Source of the DNA: Basidiobolus meristosporus CBS 931.73
Lineage: Eukaryota > Basidiobolomycota > Basidiobolomycetes > Basidiobolales > Basidiobolaceae
NCBI GenBank assembly: GCA_002104905.1
Contig: MCFE01000442.1
Span: forward strand, 1-64,000
Direction: 5' to 3'
DNA length: 64,000 bases
Below are positions 50,001 to 60,009 of the stretch, piece after piece. The first letter of the stretch is position 1; each line of letters starts with the position of its first letter. Below the pieces are notes generated by a model that was not told the origin of the DNA, did no database searches, and was given only the letters and a program-made list of their open reading frames with translations. A program made the position numbers and the translations under genes.

Positions 50001-52679
50001 GCCCCCGAATACACTCTGCGTACTCGTATCTGGTCTTCCCTTCGCTCACAAACCTTGTACCGTACAGTCAGTGGCTTTATGAACTACCATAAGGCTCTCA
50101 AGCTGTTGTACCGTGTAGAGCATCCTGAGTTGGTCCAAGGGTACGGAGGCTTTACCGAGGGGCTCGAACGGGAGTTGGACTCCATGGCCCGCCGCAAATT
50201 CCGATTTGTCGTGAGTATGCAGAGATACTCGTCGTTCAGTCAGGAGGAGATGGAGAATGTCGACTTCCTTCTTGAGGCATACCCCGACCTTCAGATTGCC
50301 TATCTTGAGGAGGTGGCCAGTGAAGCCGAAAACGGCGATTCCAAGAAAATCTACAGTTGCCTGATCGACGGAAAATGCGAATTCGACGAAAATGGCAAGC
50401 GCATTCCCAAATTCAGAATCCAGCTTCCAGGGAACCCGATTCTGGGTGATGGTAAATCCGATAACCAGAACCACTCGGTAATCTTCACCCGTGGCGAGTA
50501 TCTGCAGTTGGTCGATGCCAATCAGGACAATTACCTGGAAGAGGCACTGAAGATCAGAAATGTGTTGGCAGAATTCGAACAATATAACGTGGATGAGGTG
50601 TCTCCATATTCAGAGTATCCCAACCCATCCCCTCCTCCAGTAGCCATTGTCGGTGCCCGTGAATACATTTTCTCTGAAAGTGTCGGTATTCTTGGTGACG
50701 TTGCTGCCGGAAAAGAAGCCACCTTTGGTACTCTCACTCAGCGTATCATGGCCAAGGTTGGAGGTAAACTCCATTACGGACATCCGGATTTCCTCAACTC
50801 CATCTACATCAACACCCGTGGTGGTGTCAGTAAGGCCCAGAAAGGACTCCATCTGAATGAAGATATTTACGCTGGTATGAACGCTTTTGAGCGTGGTGGT
50901 CGCATCAAGCACACTGAGTACTTCCAATGCGGCAAGGGTCGTGATCTTGGTTTCTGCAGTGTACTCAACTTCGTCACCAAGATCGGAACTGGTATGGGCG
51001 AACAGATGCTGTCGAGAGAACAGTACTACATTGGAACTCAGCTTCCCTTGGATCGCTTCCTCACATTCTTCTACGCCCATCCCGGTTTCCATATCAACAA
51101 CATCATGATCATGTTGGCTGTTCAGCTGTTCATGGTTATGGCCATTTGCGTTGCCTCACTCACCAAGATTCTTACCACATGTAAATATGTTGAATTCCCC
51201 GCCCCGCACGCACCACCCACCCCCGCCGGCTGCTACGACATCTGGTCGGTCCACGGATGGATCCACCGCACAGTCCTCTCGATTCTTATTGTGTTCGGTA
51301 TTGCCTTCATTCCTCTGTTCCTGCAAATTCTGACCGAGCAAGGAGTTAGCCGCAGTTTCACTCGTCTTGCCAAACAATTTGGCTCCATGTCTCCATTGTT
51401 TGAGGTGTTCCTTACCCAGATCTATGCCAACAGTTTGATTCAGAACATGAGCTTCGGTGGGGCCCGTTACATTGCCACTGGCCGTGGCTTTGCTATCACC
51501 CGCGTCTCCTTCCCTGAGCTCTATTCGCGATTCGCCACGTCCAGCATCTATCTGGGAGCCCGAATCATGATTATGCTTATCTACGTTTGCATCAGTGCTT
51601 ATCTGTCGGACTACATCTACTTCTACTTCACTGCGTTGGCGCTGACCATCTCGCCGTTCCTGTTTAACCCACACCAGTTCAAACTGCAGGACTTCCTCGT
51701 CGACTACTATCAGCTTCTCCGCTGGTTCTCCATTGGTAACAGCTCCTCCGAACCCAAATCATGGATCACCTTCCGTCGTATGGATCGTATCAGAGTTGTT
51801 GGTTCTAAGCGCAAGAGAATGCAAGATCCCGAAAACAAAACTGCCAACTACGTTCCTCGTCCGCATGTTCTCGGAATGCTCTTCTCCGAAGTGTTTGTGC
51901 CTGTCATCATGGCAGCGGTGATGGCCTGTATTTTCGCCTTCAACAGCACCCACACCAAGGGGTTGATCAAGAACCTTATCCATCTTGCCATCATCTCTTT
52001 GGCGCCTATCATCCTCAATGCCGGCTTCCTAATGGGCTTCTTCTTCGTCTCTCTATGTATGGGACCAATGTTCTCCTCATGCGGTAGGAGATTCGGAGAT
52101 GTCATTGCTGGTATTGCGCACGGGTGGGCTGTGATCAACTACATCCTCTTTTATATCGTGGCTGCACTGATTGAGGACTGGAACATTGCCAACGCCATTC
52201 TGGCCATGATCGCCACCAGCTATATCCACCAAGCGATCTTCTCGGTGATATTGATCTCCACTAGTCGCGAATACGGCGGAGATGAAGCTAACTTAGCCTG
52301 GTGGACTGGCAGGTGGTACAGCCACAACCTCGGCTACATGGCCTTCACCCTGCCTCTTCGTGAGTTCCTATGCAAACTTCAGGAGATGTCCCAGTTTGCG
52401 ACCGACTTCATCATCAGTCATTGTATTTTATTCCTTCTGTTCATATTCTGCTTGATCCCATACTCCGACAAAATCCACTCCACCATGCTGTTCTGGTTCC
52501 GCATTGACGACCACATCCGCCCATCCATCTACAGCCCCAAGGAAATCAAGCAGCGCAAGCTGCAATCAATTCTCTATGGAATTCTCCTGGGTGTGATTTT
52601 CATCATCTTCCTGGTGGTCTTTATCTTCCCAACCTTCGGGCACACCTTTATTTCTTACACTCCCTCTGGCTTCCTTTAA
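47001..52679 (+). CDS. FKS1: 1,3-beta-D-glucan synthase catalytic subunit
   Basis: Fks1 makes the main cell-wall glucan from UDP-glucose at the plasma membrane. This intronless gene encodes 1892 residues, the usual length. The first 230 residues are a Ser-rich cytosolic tail. An FKS1 N-terminal domain (AELSQHDR-like AEMSQHDRVGQLALYLMIWG) and the first membrane helices follow. The central GT48 catalytic domain (about 780-1330) contains YSEKIILSLREV, YRTVSGFMNYHKALKLLY, LNEDIYAGMNAFERGGRIKH and GKGRDLGF. A second membrane domain follows, ending TPSGFL. Echinocandin hot spot 1 reads YLALSFKDP (residues 707-715) and hot spot 2 GWIHRTVL (1419-1426), both different from the yeast FLVLSLRDP and DWIRRYTL. 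There is no sign of interruption. Confidence 0.98.
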   Translation: MAADESSTPNGSSRPPYQESYHMHNFSTAEDGHGSYHEEHSYRTPEPNYLTYLSDDSDSDYSSSHIAPVDGESSVVGALLDSHEHHVPKIPAHMSYVNSGSSSKAASKEKLSYHSDYDSNSAYSDSLYNARSNGPGARMQGTSIDSYSAPRHGTLGDSRYAKYAPSCDSLVALLETKKNNRNESSTSINNSRSSSRNMSRSNSWFSGDGTPPPAFDYNNNSLPRPFFKDDPYPSWAVNRHLPVSREEIKEIFARMQECFGFQVDNMRNQYDALMVMLDSRASRMAPYQALATVHADYIGGENANYKKWYFCAHLNRDNPEERSKRPQETKKKKKMAFKKRAEVFDGDDIEAQDSHECAEESWRIKMAEMSQHDRVGQLALYLMIWGEAANIRFVPEAICFIFKICWDYYSNLQLQGLTTTLPEGHFLQEVITPLYTFIRDQSYDVIHGKLVKKDKDHSTTIGYDDVNEFFWTSEALERIVLDDKKTVRLMDFSPTERFMKLGEVKWELVFRKTYKERRSWSHLLVNFSRFWILHIVMFYFYTMGNATWLYTKHDEKSTPVGVHLGIVAFGGALASFIQLLAAICEYFFIPLQWVSSKILLRRIGLILAILILNCIAGAYTVIVDRASPIATAVGVVGLIIAVFTFCYFAIVPSSQLFARFNDKGNTKNFTNRTFTSNFPRLKDVDRMMSIGLWACVFGCKYIESYFYLALSFKDPLKHTGQYAMAQCAKTDTMLVCQIMNGITLFFMVFLDLILFFLDTYLWYIIINSLFSVARSFYLGVSIWSPWRNVFSRLPKRIYTKILSIDDMELKYQPKVLCSQIWNAIVISMYRDHLLSVEHVQKLLYQQVTSSEGGRSTLKAPSFFISHEDTSFKTEYFPKGSDAERRVSFFAQSLSTPLPETIPVENMPTFTVFTPHYSEKIILSLREVIREEDRNSKITLLEYLKKLYPAEWENFVNDTKVLAEENNMYPSDNEASFQTNKSTSKRRLEELPLHCVGFKTSAPEYTLRTRIWSSLRSQTLYRTVSGFMNYHKALKLLYRVEHPELVQGYGGFTEGLERELDSMARRKFRFVVSMQRYSSFSQEEMENVDFLLEAYPDLQIAYLEEVASEAENGDSKKIYSCLIDGKCEFDENGKRIPKFRIQLPGNPILGDGKSDNQNHSVIFTRGEYLQLVDANQDNYLEEALKIRNVLAEFEQYNVDEVSPYSEYPNPSPPPVAIVGAREYIFSESVGILGDVAAGKEATFGTLTQRIMAKVGGKLHYGHPDFLNSIYINTRGGVSKAQKGLHLNEDIYAGMNAFERGGRIKHTEYFQCGKGRDLGFCSVLNFVTKIGTGMGEQMLSREQYYIGTQLPLDRFLTFFYAHPGFHINNIMIMLAVQLFMVMAICVASLTKILTTCKYVEFPAPHAPPTPAGCYDIWSVHGWIHRTVLSILIVFGIAFIPLFLQILTEQGVSRSFTRLAKQFGSMSPLFEVFLTQIYANSLIQNMSFGGARYIATGRGFAITRVSFPELYSRFATSSIYLGARIMIMLIYVCISAYLSDYIYFYFTALALTISPFLFNPHQFKLQDFLVDYYQLLRWFSIGNSSSEPKSWITFRRMDRIRVVGSKRKRMQDPENKTANYVPRPHVLGMLFSEVFVPVIMAAVMACIFAFNSTHTKGLIKNLIHLAIISLAPIILNAGFLMGFFFVSLCMGPMFSSCGRRFGDVIAGIAHGWAVINYILFYIVAALIEDWNIANAILAMIATSYIHQAIFSVILISTSREYGGDEANLAWWTGRWYSHNLGYMAFTLPLREFLCKLQEMSQFATDFIISHCILFLLFIFCLIPYSDKIHSTMLFWFRIDDHIRPSIYSPKEIKQRKLQSILYGILLGVIFIIFLVVFIFPTFGHTFISYTPSGFL

Positions 52680-53125
52680 TTCAATCTTGTTCTTTGCTCC
52701 TCATTGTTCATTGTTGTTAATAAATAATAAATCCTTAGATAACCTACCCTAACCCTACCGAATGATGTAGTTGCTGAAAAAAGATTAATATGAATGGAGA
52801 ATGCGTTTTAAAATTAATTCATTAGTTTGTGGCAGAATTTGTTGCCAATCATGTATGCATTTTCTTATGAATTCGTTCACACAGACATAGATAAATGAGA
52901 AGATATTTTTGGATCTGAGTGTGGGATGATAATGGCACATAATATGTCATCTAAGAGATAATGGGATCAGACGTTTTTTTGTCGGCTGAGCATATGGTTA
53001 TCAGGTGATCATCGAATGTTTTATGGTTTATTTCGTGTAGCGATTAATTGTCATGAAAACTGCAAAATGTCGAGGAGGTCTAGTTGGCCAACAAAACAAC
53101 CTGAATCTACTTTAATTAAATTAAA
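52680..53125. other. Convergent intergenic region
   Basis: These 446 bases are the 3' flanks of FKS1 and eIF4A copy 2. A short telomere-like CTACCCTAACCCTACC lies at about 52744-52759, and an AAATTAAATT repeat lies just beyond the eIF4A stop. Confidence 0.45.
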
Positions 53126-54451
53126 TTAAATCAAATCAGCGACGTTCATGGGCATCTCATCGATTTGAGTGTTGTAGAACTTCTCGATGTCACGGAGCAT
53201 GACAACATCGTCGTTGGTGACGAAGTTGATGGCAACACCCTTACGACCGAAACGACCACCACGACCAATACGATGGATGTAGTTCTCACGGTTGCTGGGG
53301 ATGTCGTAGTTGATGACCAAGGACACTTGTTGCACATCGATACCACGAGCCAAAAGATCGGTGGTGATCAACACACGGGAGGATCCGGAACGGAACTCCT
53401 TCATGATGACCTCACGCTGCTCTTGCTCCATATCTCCGTGCATGGCAGAGACAGTGAACTCGCGCTCGTGGAGCTTCTCAGTGAGCCAGTCGACCTTTCT
53501 TCTGGTGTTACAGAAGATGACGGCCTGGGTGATGGTGACAGTCTCGTACAAATCGCAGAGGGTGTCGAGCTTCCAGTCTTCCTTCTCAACGGCAACGTAG
53601 AATTGCTTGATACCTTCGAGGGTAAGCTCATCACGCTTGACCAAAATACGGATGGGGTCACGCATGAACTTGGAGGTAACCTCAAGGACGTCAGCGGGCA
53701 TGGTGGCGGAAAGAAGGACAACTTGGACCTCGGTGGGGAGAAGTTGGAAGACTTCGTAGATTTGGTCCTTGAAACCACGAGAAAGCATCTCATCGGCTTC
53801 ATCAAGAACGAACATCTTGAGGTGGTCGGTCTTGAGGGCACCACGGTTGATCATATCGTAGACACGACCGGGGGTACCGACAACAACGTGAACACCAGCC
53901 TCCAACTTCTGGATATCCTCGCGGACAGTTCTACCACCGATACAGGCGTGACTCTCAATGTTCATGAAGTCACCAATGGCCATAAGGACCTTTTGGATCT
54001 GTTGGGCCAACTCACGAGTGGGGGCAAGAACGAGAGCTTGGCATTGCTTGATGGAAACATCAAGAGATTGGAGGATGGAGATGGAGAAGGTGGCGGTTTT
54101 ACCGGTACCGGATTGGGCCTGAGCGATAACATCGTGACGCTTCAAGACAGGGAGAATAGCACGCTGCTGAATAGCAGATGGGCGTTCGAAACCGTAGGCG
54201 TAGATACCACGGAGCAACTCGTCACGAAGGTTCATGTTATCGAAGTTGTCGACAACCTCATCCCAGTTGGTCTACATGAGGGCAGAGTTGAATACTTGGT
54301 CCAGGAAAGCATGATGTTTGAAAGAAATATACCTCAATCTCACCACCAACGTCGTTCAAAATCTCAGAGTCTCTGTAGAAGGAAAACACAGTTCAATAAA
54401 ATGATCACAGATCGGCTAACCAGCGAGAAACACCTACCTGTTGTCAGCCAT
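53126..54451 (-). CDS. TIF2: Translation initiation factor eIF4A, copy 2
   Basis: This is a second complete DEAD-box eIF4A gene. Exons are 54438-54451 (MADNR), 54333-54372 ([13 protein letters not shown]) and 53126-54271 ([17 protein letters not shown] to NVADLI). From MNLRD to the stop the protein is identical to copy 1. The DNA of the shared block (53137 to 54249) differs from copy 1 at only two interior bases (53447 and 53690) with no indels. The N-terminus, one extra intron, the 3' flank and the 5' flank are unrelated to copy 1. Both copies have intact helicase motifs and are probably expressed. It converges with FKS1 and diverges from the R3H-SUZ gene. Confidence 0.97.
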
Positions 54452-55228
54452 GATGACCAATATGTAAGCAAACTAGATAAGCTGTGCTTTGAGAAAAGAA
54501 GGTATAACAAAGAAAAGTCGGCTAGTTTTGGGCATATCGGTGAAATTTTGTGATTGGACCGTAGGAGTTCCAACTTGGGTGGGCATACAAAAAAATGAAT
54601 TTTTTGGGGATAGCCCAGGTCATATATGGGCGAATCATGGGCGATTCGATGGTGACCAAAGCAATCCACTAATTTTTTTTATTGGGAAAAAAAGCCAAAA
54701 ATCCGAGAAGTGCGTCGAATGGTCAACAAAGAGGATAAAACAAACAGCAACTTGGCCAAATAAATGCAATGAGCTATTCAAATCACTGGGAAATTGACTA
54801 TGGAATAGATCAATCTGAAGTCAGATAATTGGTTTTGATGTGGAAAATTTACCAAGTCTTGTTACGAAGCAAGGTTATATCAGTCCCTTGTTTCAATCGG
54901 CATTGTACTAAAGCGTACAAGTGCTCTTTAGTTTAGGTCTTTTTGGTTCAAAAGTTCCCAGACCGTTCAGCGTTGATATCCTTGGCGATTCGCTTTTGTC
55001 GAGTTTTCCTGCGTTGAATTTTTCAGAATTAACTCCCAGCTCAAGTTCAGTGGATGCTTCGATTACTCCTATCTTTTCCTTAGCCAATCTATCCAGCCAC
55101 CCATTTAAACAGTAGTTTTTTATTCGATCGGCCAGTCACGCTTCTCCCTTCAGTAATCCCTTATTTCTTGCGATCACTTTTGTGCATTCTTTTCCCAAAT
55201 CTTTCTCTAGCCGTTTCTCCATTTCTGA
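54452..55228. other. Divergent intergenic region eIF4A-2/R3H gene
   Basis: About 780 bases with no supported gene. It includes a G/C-richer segment near 54607-54650 with two GGGCGA units around GAATCATG, sharing the core AATCATG with the eIF4A-1/RPL23 promoter motif. The remainder is likely promoter and 5' leader. Confidence 0.4.
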
Positions 55229-57990
55229 ATGGGGGTAAGTTCTCCTCGCAAGTTCTCCTTTGAAGCATTGACCAATTCTTCCCTTCCCTTCCAGCCCTCC
55301 ACTATGATCAATAGCTCTAATGAAGATCAAATATCGAATGCTCCAGCGAGTACTCAAATCCTCACCGAGGAAAACCCCACGACTGTTTCCAAAGATAGAA
55401 ACCCGGCAATTCAGGAGGGCAGAAAGATGATTCTTCTAAAACGACCTGAGCCGATTGTTCCTGCGGCCGAACCAGATCCCATAGAGGCTCAGCCAACTGA
55501 GGAGAGTTCAAGCGTCGAGTTGGAGGAAGATAATGAACTCGACGAAAATGAAGTTCCGAGTAACAACGAGTTGGACGGGTTTCTGCTGGCTGCCCTGAAG
55601 AGCCCCAAAGATAGACTTTTGCTGTTGAAGCTGGATCAGGAGATGGAGAGGTTCATCAACGATCCAAGGTAACTATCGTGTTGTTGCGATCAGCACTGCT
55701 GCTCGGTTCTAAATGGCGTTTTTTCTCTTTGGAATAGTCGTAATCGCTTGGAGTTCCCCCAGATGAATGCTTACCAGCGATTGATCGTTCATCGTGTGGC
55801 ACAGTACTTCAAACTCTCCCATGTCGTGGATTCGTCCAAGAAGGCGGTCATCCTTTACAAATCTCCAGAAACTGAGATGTAATTAACACTACAGCAAAGT
55901 GATCAATCAAACCGTGTTGCTGATTTTTCTTGACTTGATTTAGACCTATACTTCGGTTTATGGACTTGCTTGAGCAGGAGGAGGAGCCCGCACCGCAATC
56001 ATTGAAGATTATGCGTAGATCAAGCAACACCAAATCTGTACAGAAACAAGGATCTAATGACGGCAATGGAAGTGGATCGGACGTGGACAAACGGATGATG
56101 AGCATCGAAGAGCGCGAAGCAGCTTACCAGAGGGCCAGAGCCAGGATCTTCCAGGAGTCCGAGGAGAAGAAGCCTACCGTTTCACAGAGCTCAGAGGCTA
56201 GCAACGAACCAGTCACACAAGAGCCAATTGACTCCCAGCAATCCCCAATCCATAGCGACTCCGAGTCGAGTAAAGGTAGAAGCTCCACTGCAAATAAACC
56301 TAATAGCGGGACCTTCGTTAAAGGGGGGAAGAGCAGCCAGATTCGTGGAAATAATGTCAACATCAAAGCAGGCTCGCCTAGACCTGGGAATCAGAACCAA
56401 CGCTATCCTCGGAATACATTCAACCCCCCTACTCCTGTGAATAATTTCAACAACGAATGGACACGAAACGCCGCGTTCCCTTATAACAATGGTCTTTCCG
56501 GAGGCAATGCATATTCCTCCAATGCTCATATGTATCAAGCTAACCCTGGATTCATGAATCCCTATGAGCTCCCTGCTGCCTCATCTCAAGGCCGCATGAA
56601 CGACAGAGCCACGGGTAATATCTCCAACATGAATTACAATATCCCTTCCAGGGAGTGGAACCCTAACATGGGCCCCTACCAGAGCGCGCCTGGTCTTTGG
56701 AATACGCCAGACGAGGCACCCAACGGATTCTTCTATAACCCACAGCAAGGCCCTCAATATCCAAACCTTGCCAATGCCAATGCCAACTCCAATCCCAACA
56801 TGCCTCGAGATGACCCCTCGTTTTCAGCTCAGGGCCGACAAGCTGGTACGTACGCGCATCCTGGGCGTCCGGGCCCTGGGTACAAGGAATTCCCTCCACA
56901 CAACCCGATGTATGCGGACAAAAACAGAGACAATTCGCACCAGCAGCTCTGGGGGAACAAATGGAATGATTACGGCGGCAAAGAGGCCGGAATCCAGAGC
57001 CGTCAAGAGTACCAGTCTGGTGGATTTATGGCCAAGAACACGCTTGACAATAATATGATGAATACTCCACCAACAGAAAACCCCGAAAAGCCCTCTTCGA
57101 ACGTCAAGCCCCCTACAGGGCAGCCAAGTATCCCTGGCCACCCGTTCAACCACAACTGGGTAGGCCCAGAAATGATGGGTTATGTTCCTCCTCAGGGCCC
57201 TGGCTCAGAATATCCTATACATCCGCAGCTTGCCGGAAACTCGGCACCACAAGGGAATCCTGCACTTGGTCCTCCGATTGGATTCCAGCGACAGAAGTCG
57301 CCGGAATATATGCATATGTCAAGGATGAACATGAGGGGGCCCATGATAGGCAATCAATTCATAAGCCCGCACGTATCTTCTGTATATGACGTTGAACGTC
57401 GTCCGCCTAAAACCAAGGAGCTTTTTGATCCCAACAATCCGGCGGCGTCATCTACGAATCCGCAGAACAAGTCACTGGGGGTTAAGGGTTATGGAAATGC
57501 GCCATTCCGAGGCCCTCGTCGAGGCCCAAACGCCGAGGTGGCTTCCTTGGAGGCGGGCATGAAATCGATATCTATCGCGCCTTCTCGGAGTAATTTCCAA
57601 GGATCTCGGAATAGGAAAGAAAACCAACTACTGTTTGATTATACCATTCAGCCTTACGAAGGTGTCAAGCCAACAGACCAGCCACACAAGCCAACCCATA
57701 TCCTAGAGATTCACGATATCGTTGGAGAGCCTAACTGGAGTGAGCTACTTCCAAGCGCTACCATCAAGTTCATTGCCAAGGAAAACGTTACTTTGGCTAT
57801 ATTCAAGAACTCGCAGGTCGCCAGAGAAGTGCTGGAATCCACGGAGAATGGTGACTTCAAGTTGAAGCCATGGTCCCCGGTTGTGCTCAAGATCAACGCA
57901 GCCAGTAATTCCAGCTCCCCCAAATCCGAGAATTCCTCTGAGGAACCAACAGCGCCTCAACTTGATTCAAGTGACATTGAAAACGCATAG
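55229..57990 (+). CDS. R3H and SUZ domain RNA-binding protein
   Basis: R3H and SUZ domains bind single-stranded RNA or mRNA, and proteins with both are thought to act in mRNA metabolism. The acidic N-terminus is followed by FLLAALKSPKDRLLLLKLDQ and, in the next exon, NAYQRLIVHRVAQYFKLSH with the R-x3-H motif. The SUZ domain follows in the last exon (IMRRSSN to EREAAYQRARARIFQ). The remaining 550 residues are Asn/Pro/Gly-rich and disordered. ATG 55229 is followed after six bases by GTAAGT, and splicing to CCAG at 55294 keeps the frame, so I chose it. Translation could also begin at 55304. Later introns begin near 55670 and 55880. The stop is at 57988-57990. Confidence 0.85.
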
Positions 57991-58031
57991 AGTTTATTTT
58001 TGAACCATCATCTTCTCCCTGTGTACTTTTC

Positions 58032-58055
58032 TACCCTTACCCTTACCCTTACCCT
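58032..58055. repeat. Four tandem TACCCT units (telomere-like)
   Basis: Four perfect copies of TACCCT in a row, equal to TTAGGG-type repeat units read on the other strand with one shift. They lie about 40 bases after the R3H gene stop and 420 bases upstream of TFB3. Such interstitial motifs in fungi can bind Tbf1 or Rap1-like factors. Confidence 0.75.
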
Positions 58056-58400
58056 TCACCATCACTTACACTTTATGTCGTCTACCAACTATAGTTTATT
58101 TTGTTAAGTTATACGAGACCTGATGTATGCTTGTGAGTCGGTCATGTTATCGTGGATGTTTCAACTCACACTTAGGCTTTCTTTCCCCTGGATTCTCTCT
58201 ACCAAGTATTTCTCATCGTGTACCTGTATGTGTATGTTCCGCAACATCAATGCTAAATCTCTACCTTGTTACCCATCGATTAAGCTAATAACAAATAAGC
58301 AAAAGACTATCATTCCTCCCTTTGAGAATGCTGAAGTGTAGGTGGTGTGGCCGCAAGATTCGGATGTTGATGAATAATCATTCGAAATCTTGGTGCCCAT

Positions 58401-58410
58401 ATCACGTGAT
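58401..58410. promoter_or_regulatory. ATCACGTGAT palindrome upstream of TFB3
   Basis: This is the same ten-base palindrome as at 9261-9270, here 65 bases before the TFB3 ATG. It contains the CACGTG bHLH core. Confidence 0.45.
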
Positions 58411-58474
58411 GCATCACCATTGAAAGCCTTACACAAAACAGTTCCGGCTAGCCAACATTGTTATCCGCGGCAGA

Positions 58475-59868
58475 ATGTCAGCCGTCACAATGAGAAGGAA
58501 TGGTGCCAAACCTGGCAAGACCACTTTCACGGACAGCAATCATTTCCAGGAAGAGAATGCCGTGTGCCCTGTGTGTAAGAGTGATCGTTACCTGAATCCA
58601 AACATGAAACTGCTTGTCAGCACATGTTTCCACAAAATGTATGTGCGTTACTGGCGATGCATTCTTTTCAAGCAACCAGCGGTTAAAAGTTTTCGCTTTC
58701 CTACTTCCCATCGGTTCTCTGTGGGGGTATATTAGGTGTGAATCATGCATAGATCGACTCTTTACCCAAGGGCCGGCTCCTTGTCCCATTTGCCAACAAG
58801 TATTAAGGAAAACGAACTTTGCCTCGCAGACGTTTGAGGACTTGCATGTTGAAAAGGAGGTCAGAGTGCGTAAGAGAGTTGCCAAATTGTAAGTATCCGG
58901 AGAATAGCTCTCGATTGTCCGTGCTTACTGACTGCGTGGTTCGTAGCTTCAACAAGCGACAAGAGGATTTTCCAACGCTGCGGGCATACAATGACTATCT
59001 AGAGGAGCTTGAAGAAATCAGTGAGTCTTTTTGACCTCCTCAACAGGTTCTTTATCAGATAGTAATGCGAGTCCCGAATTTTCGTAGTCTTCAACCTGAT
59101 CAACGAGGTCGATGTGCAGGAAACGGAAGAGAAAATCCAGCGATTTGCTGATGAAAACAAAGAAAGCATCTCCCTGAATGCTGCTCGACAGTTGAACGAA
59201 GAAAGATTGGCTCAGTACAAGATGACCCAGGAGAAGAAGGAAAAGCAACTCCAACGTGAGGCGTATCTCCAGGAAATGACGGAGGAGGAGAAGTTGAAGA
59301 AGATCGAGAAAGAGGAAGTACTCAACCAATTGGTATCTCTCCCCTGACAAATTACCATTGTATGAGGGACGTACTGAATTCAATTCTACCCGATGTGTAG
59401 GCTTCATCCGACAAGTCTGCCCAGGATATTCTTGCTAGCAGAGCAGCGTTAGCGCTCAAGAAGTCCTCTATGCGTAGACAAGATTTCACCAACTCGCGAG
59501 CCATGCCCAATCAACAGAATTGGTTTCTCTTTCATAACGAGGATTTGGCTGATGAAGTGCTAGATGATTTCGATTCAGTGGACACCGAGTACGCCGACGT
59601 TACCAACTTTACGCTGCAGGAGCAGTACTACGACCCGTATCCTTTATTTTCTATATTCCAATGCCAAGTCACCCTTTCCATGATGGCCCATTGTTCTTAA
59701 CTCTATACTAGCCTGGTGCAACCAGCGCAGAAGGAAAAGATCGCCAAGGCTGGTGGCTTTTTAGTGAAATTCTCGTACCATCGAGACGTCGAATCCGCTT
59801 TCAACGGACTTCTACTTGAGCCGGTTCCTAATGAGGAGCCCGTGGATACGCCGATGGACCAATCTTAG
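58475..59868 (+). CDS. TFB3: TFIIH subunit TFB3/MAT1
   Basis: Tfb3/MAT1 is the assembly factor of the CDK7-activating kinase in TFIIH, used in transcription initiation and DNA repair. The N-terminal RING finger reads [40 protein letters not shown] and [13 protein letters not shown], with C3HC4 spacing complete after splicing the first intron. Next comes a coiled-coil region ([20 protein letters not shown], then [14 protein letters not shown] and a charged Glu/Lys helix). The C-terminus carries the CDK7-binding region, ending [10 protein letters not shown]. There are six or seven exons. The RING sequence CESCIDRLF is diagnostic for MAT1. Confidence 0.95.
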
Positions 59869-60009
59869 GTTTAGACTTCAACCCACGTTTCTCTTATTTG
59901 CCTATTGAGAGGCACACGGACCTTCCATGATGCTACACAGGCAGCCTTACCATTATATTTATTATTATAATTCTTAGTGGATTCTAAAATATACATGAAG
60001 GACGCTTCT

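Larger units (their letters stand above)
57991..58474. other. Intergenic region R3H gene/TFB3
   Basis: This holds the R3H gene 3' end, a telomere-like repeat (58032-58055) and the TFB3 promoter with an ATCACGTGAT palindrome. No gene is supported in it. Confidence 0.5.
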
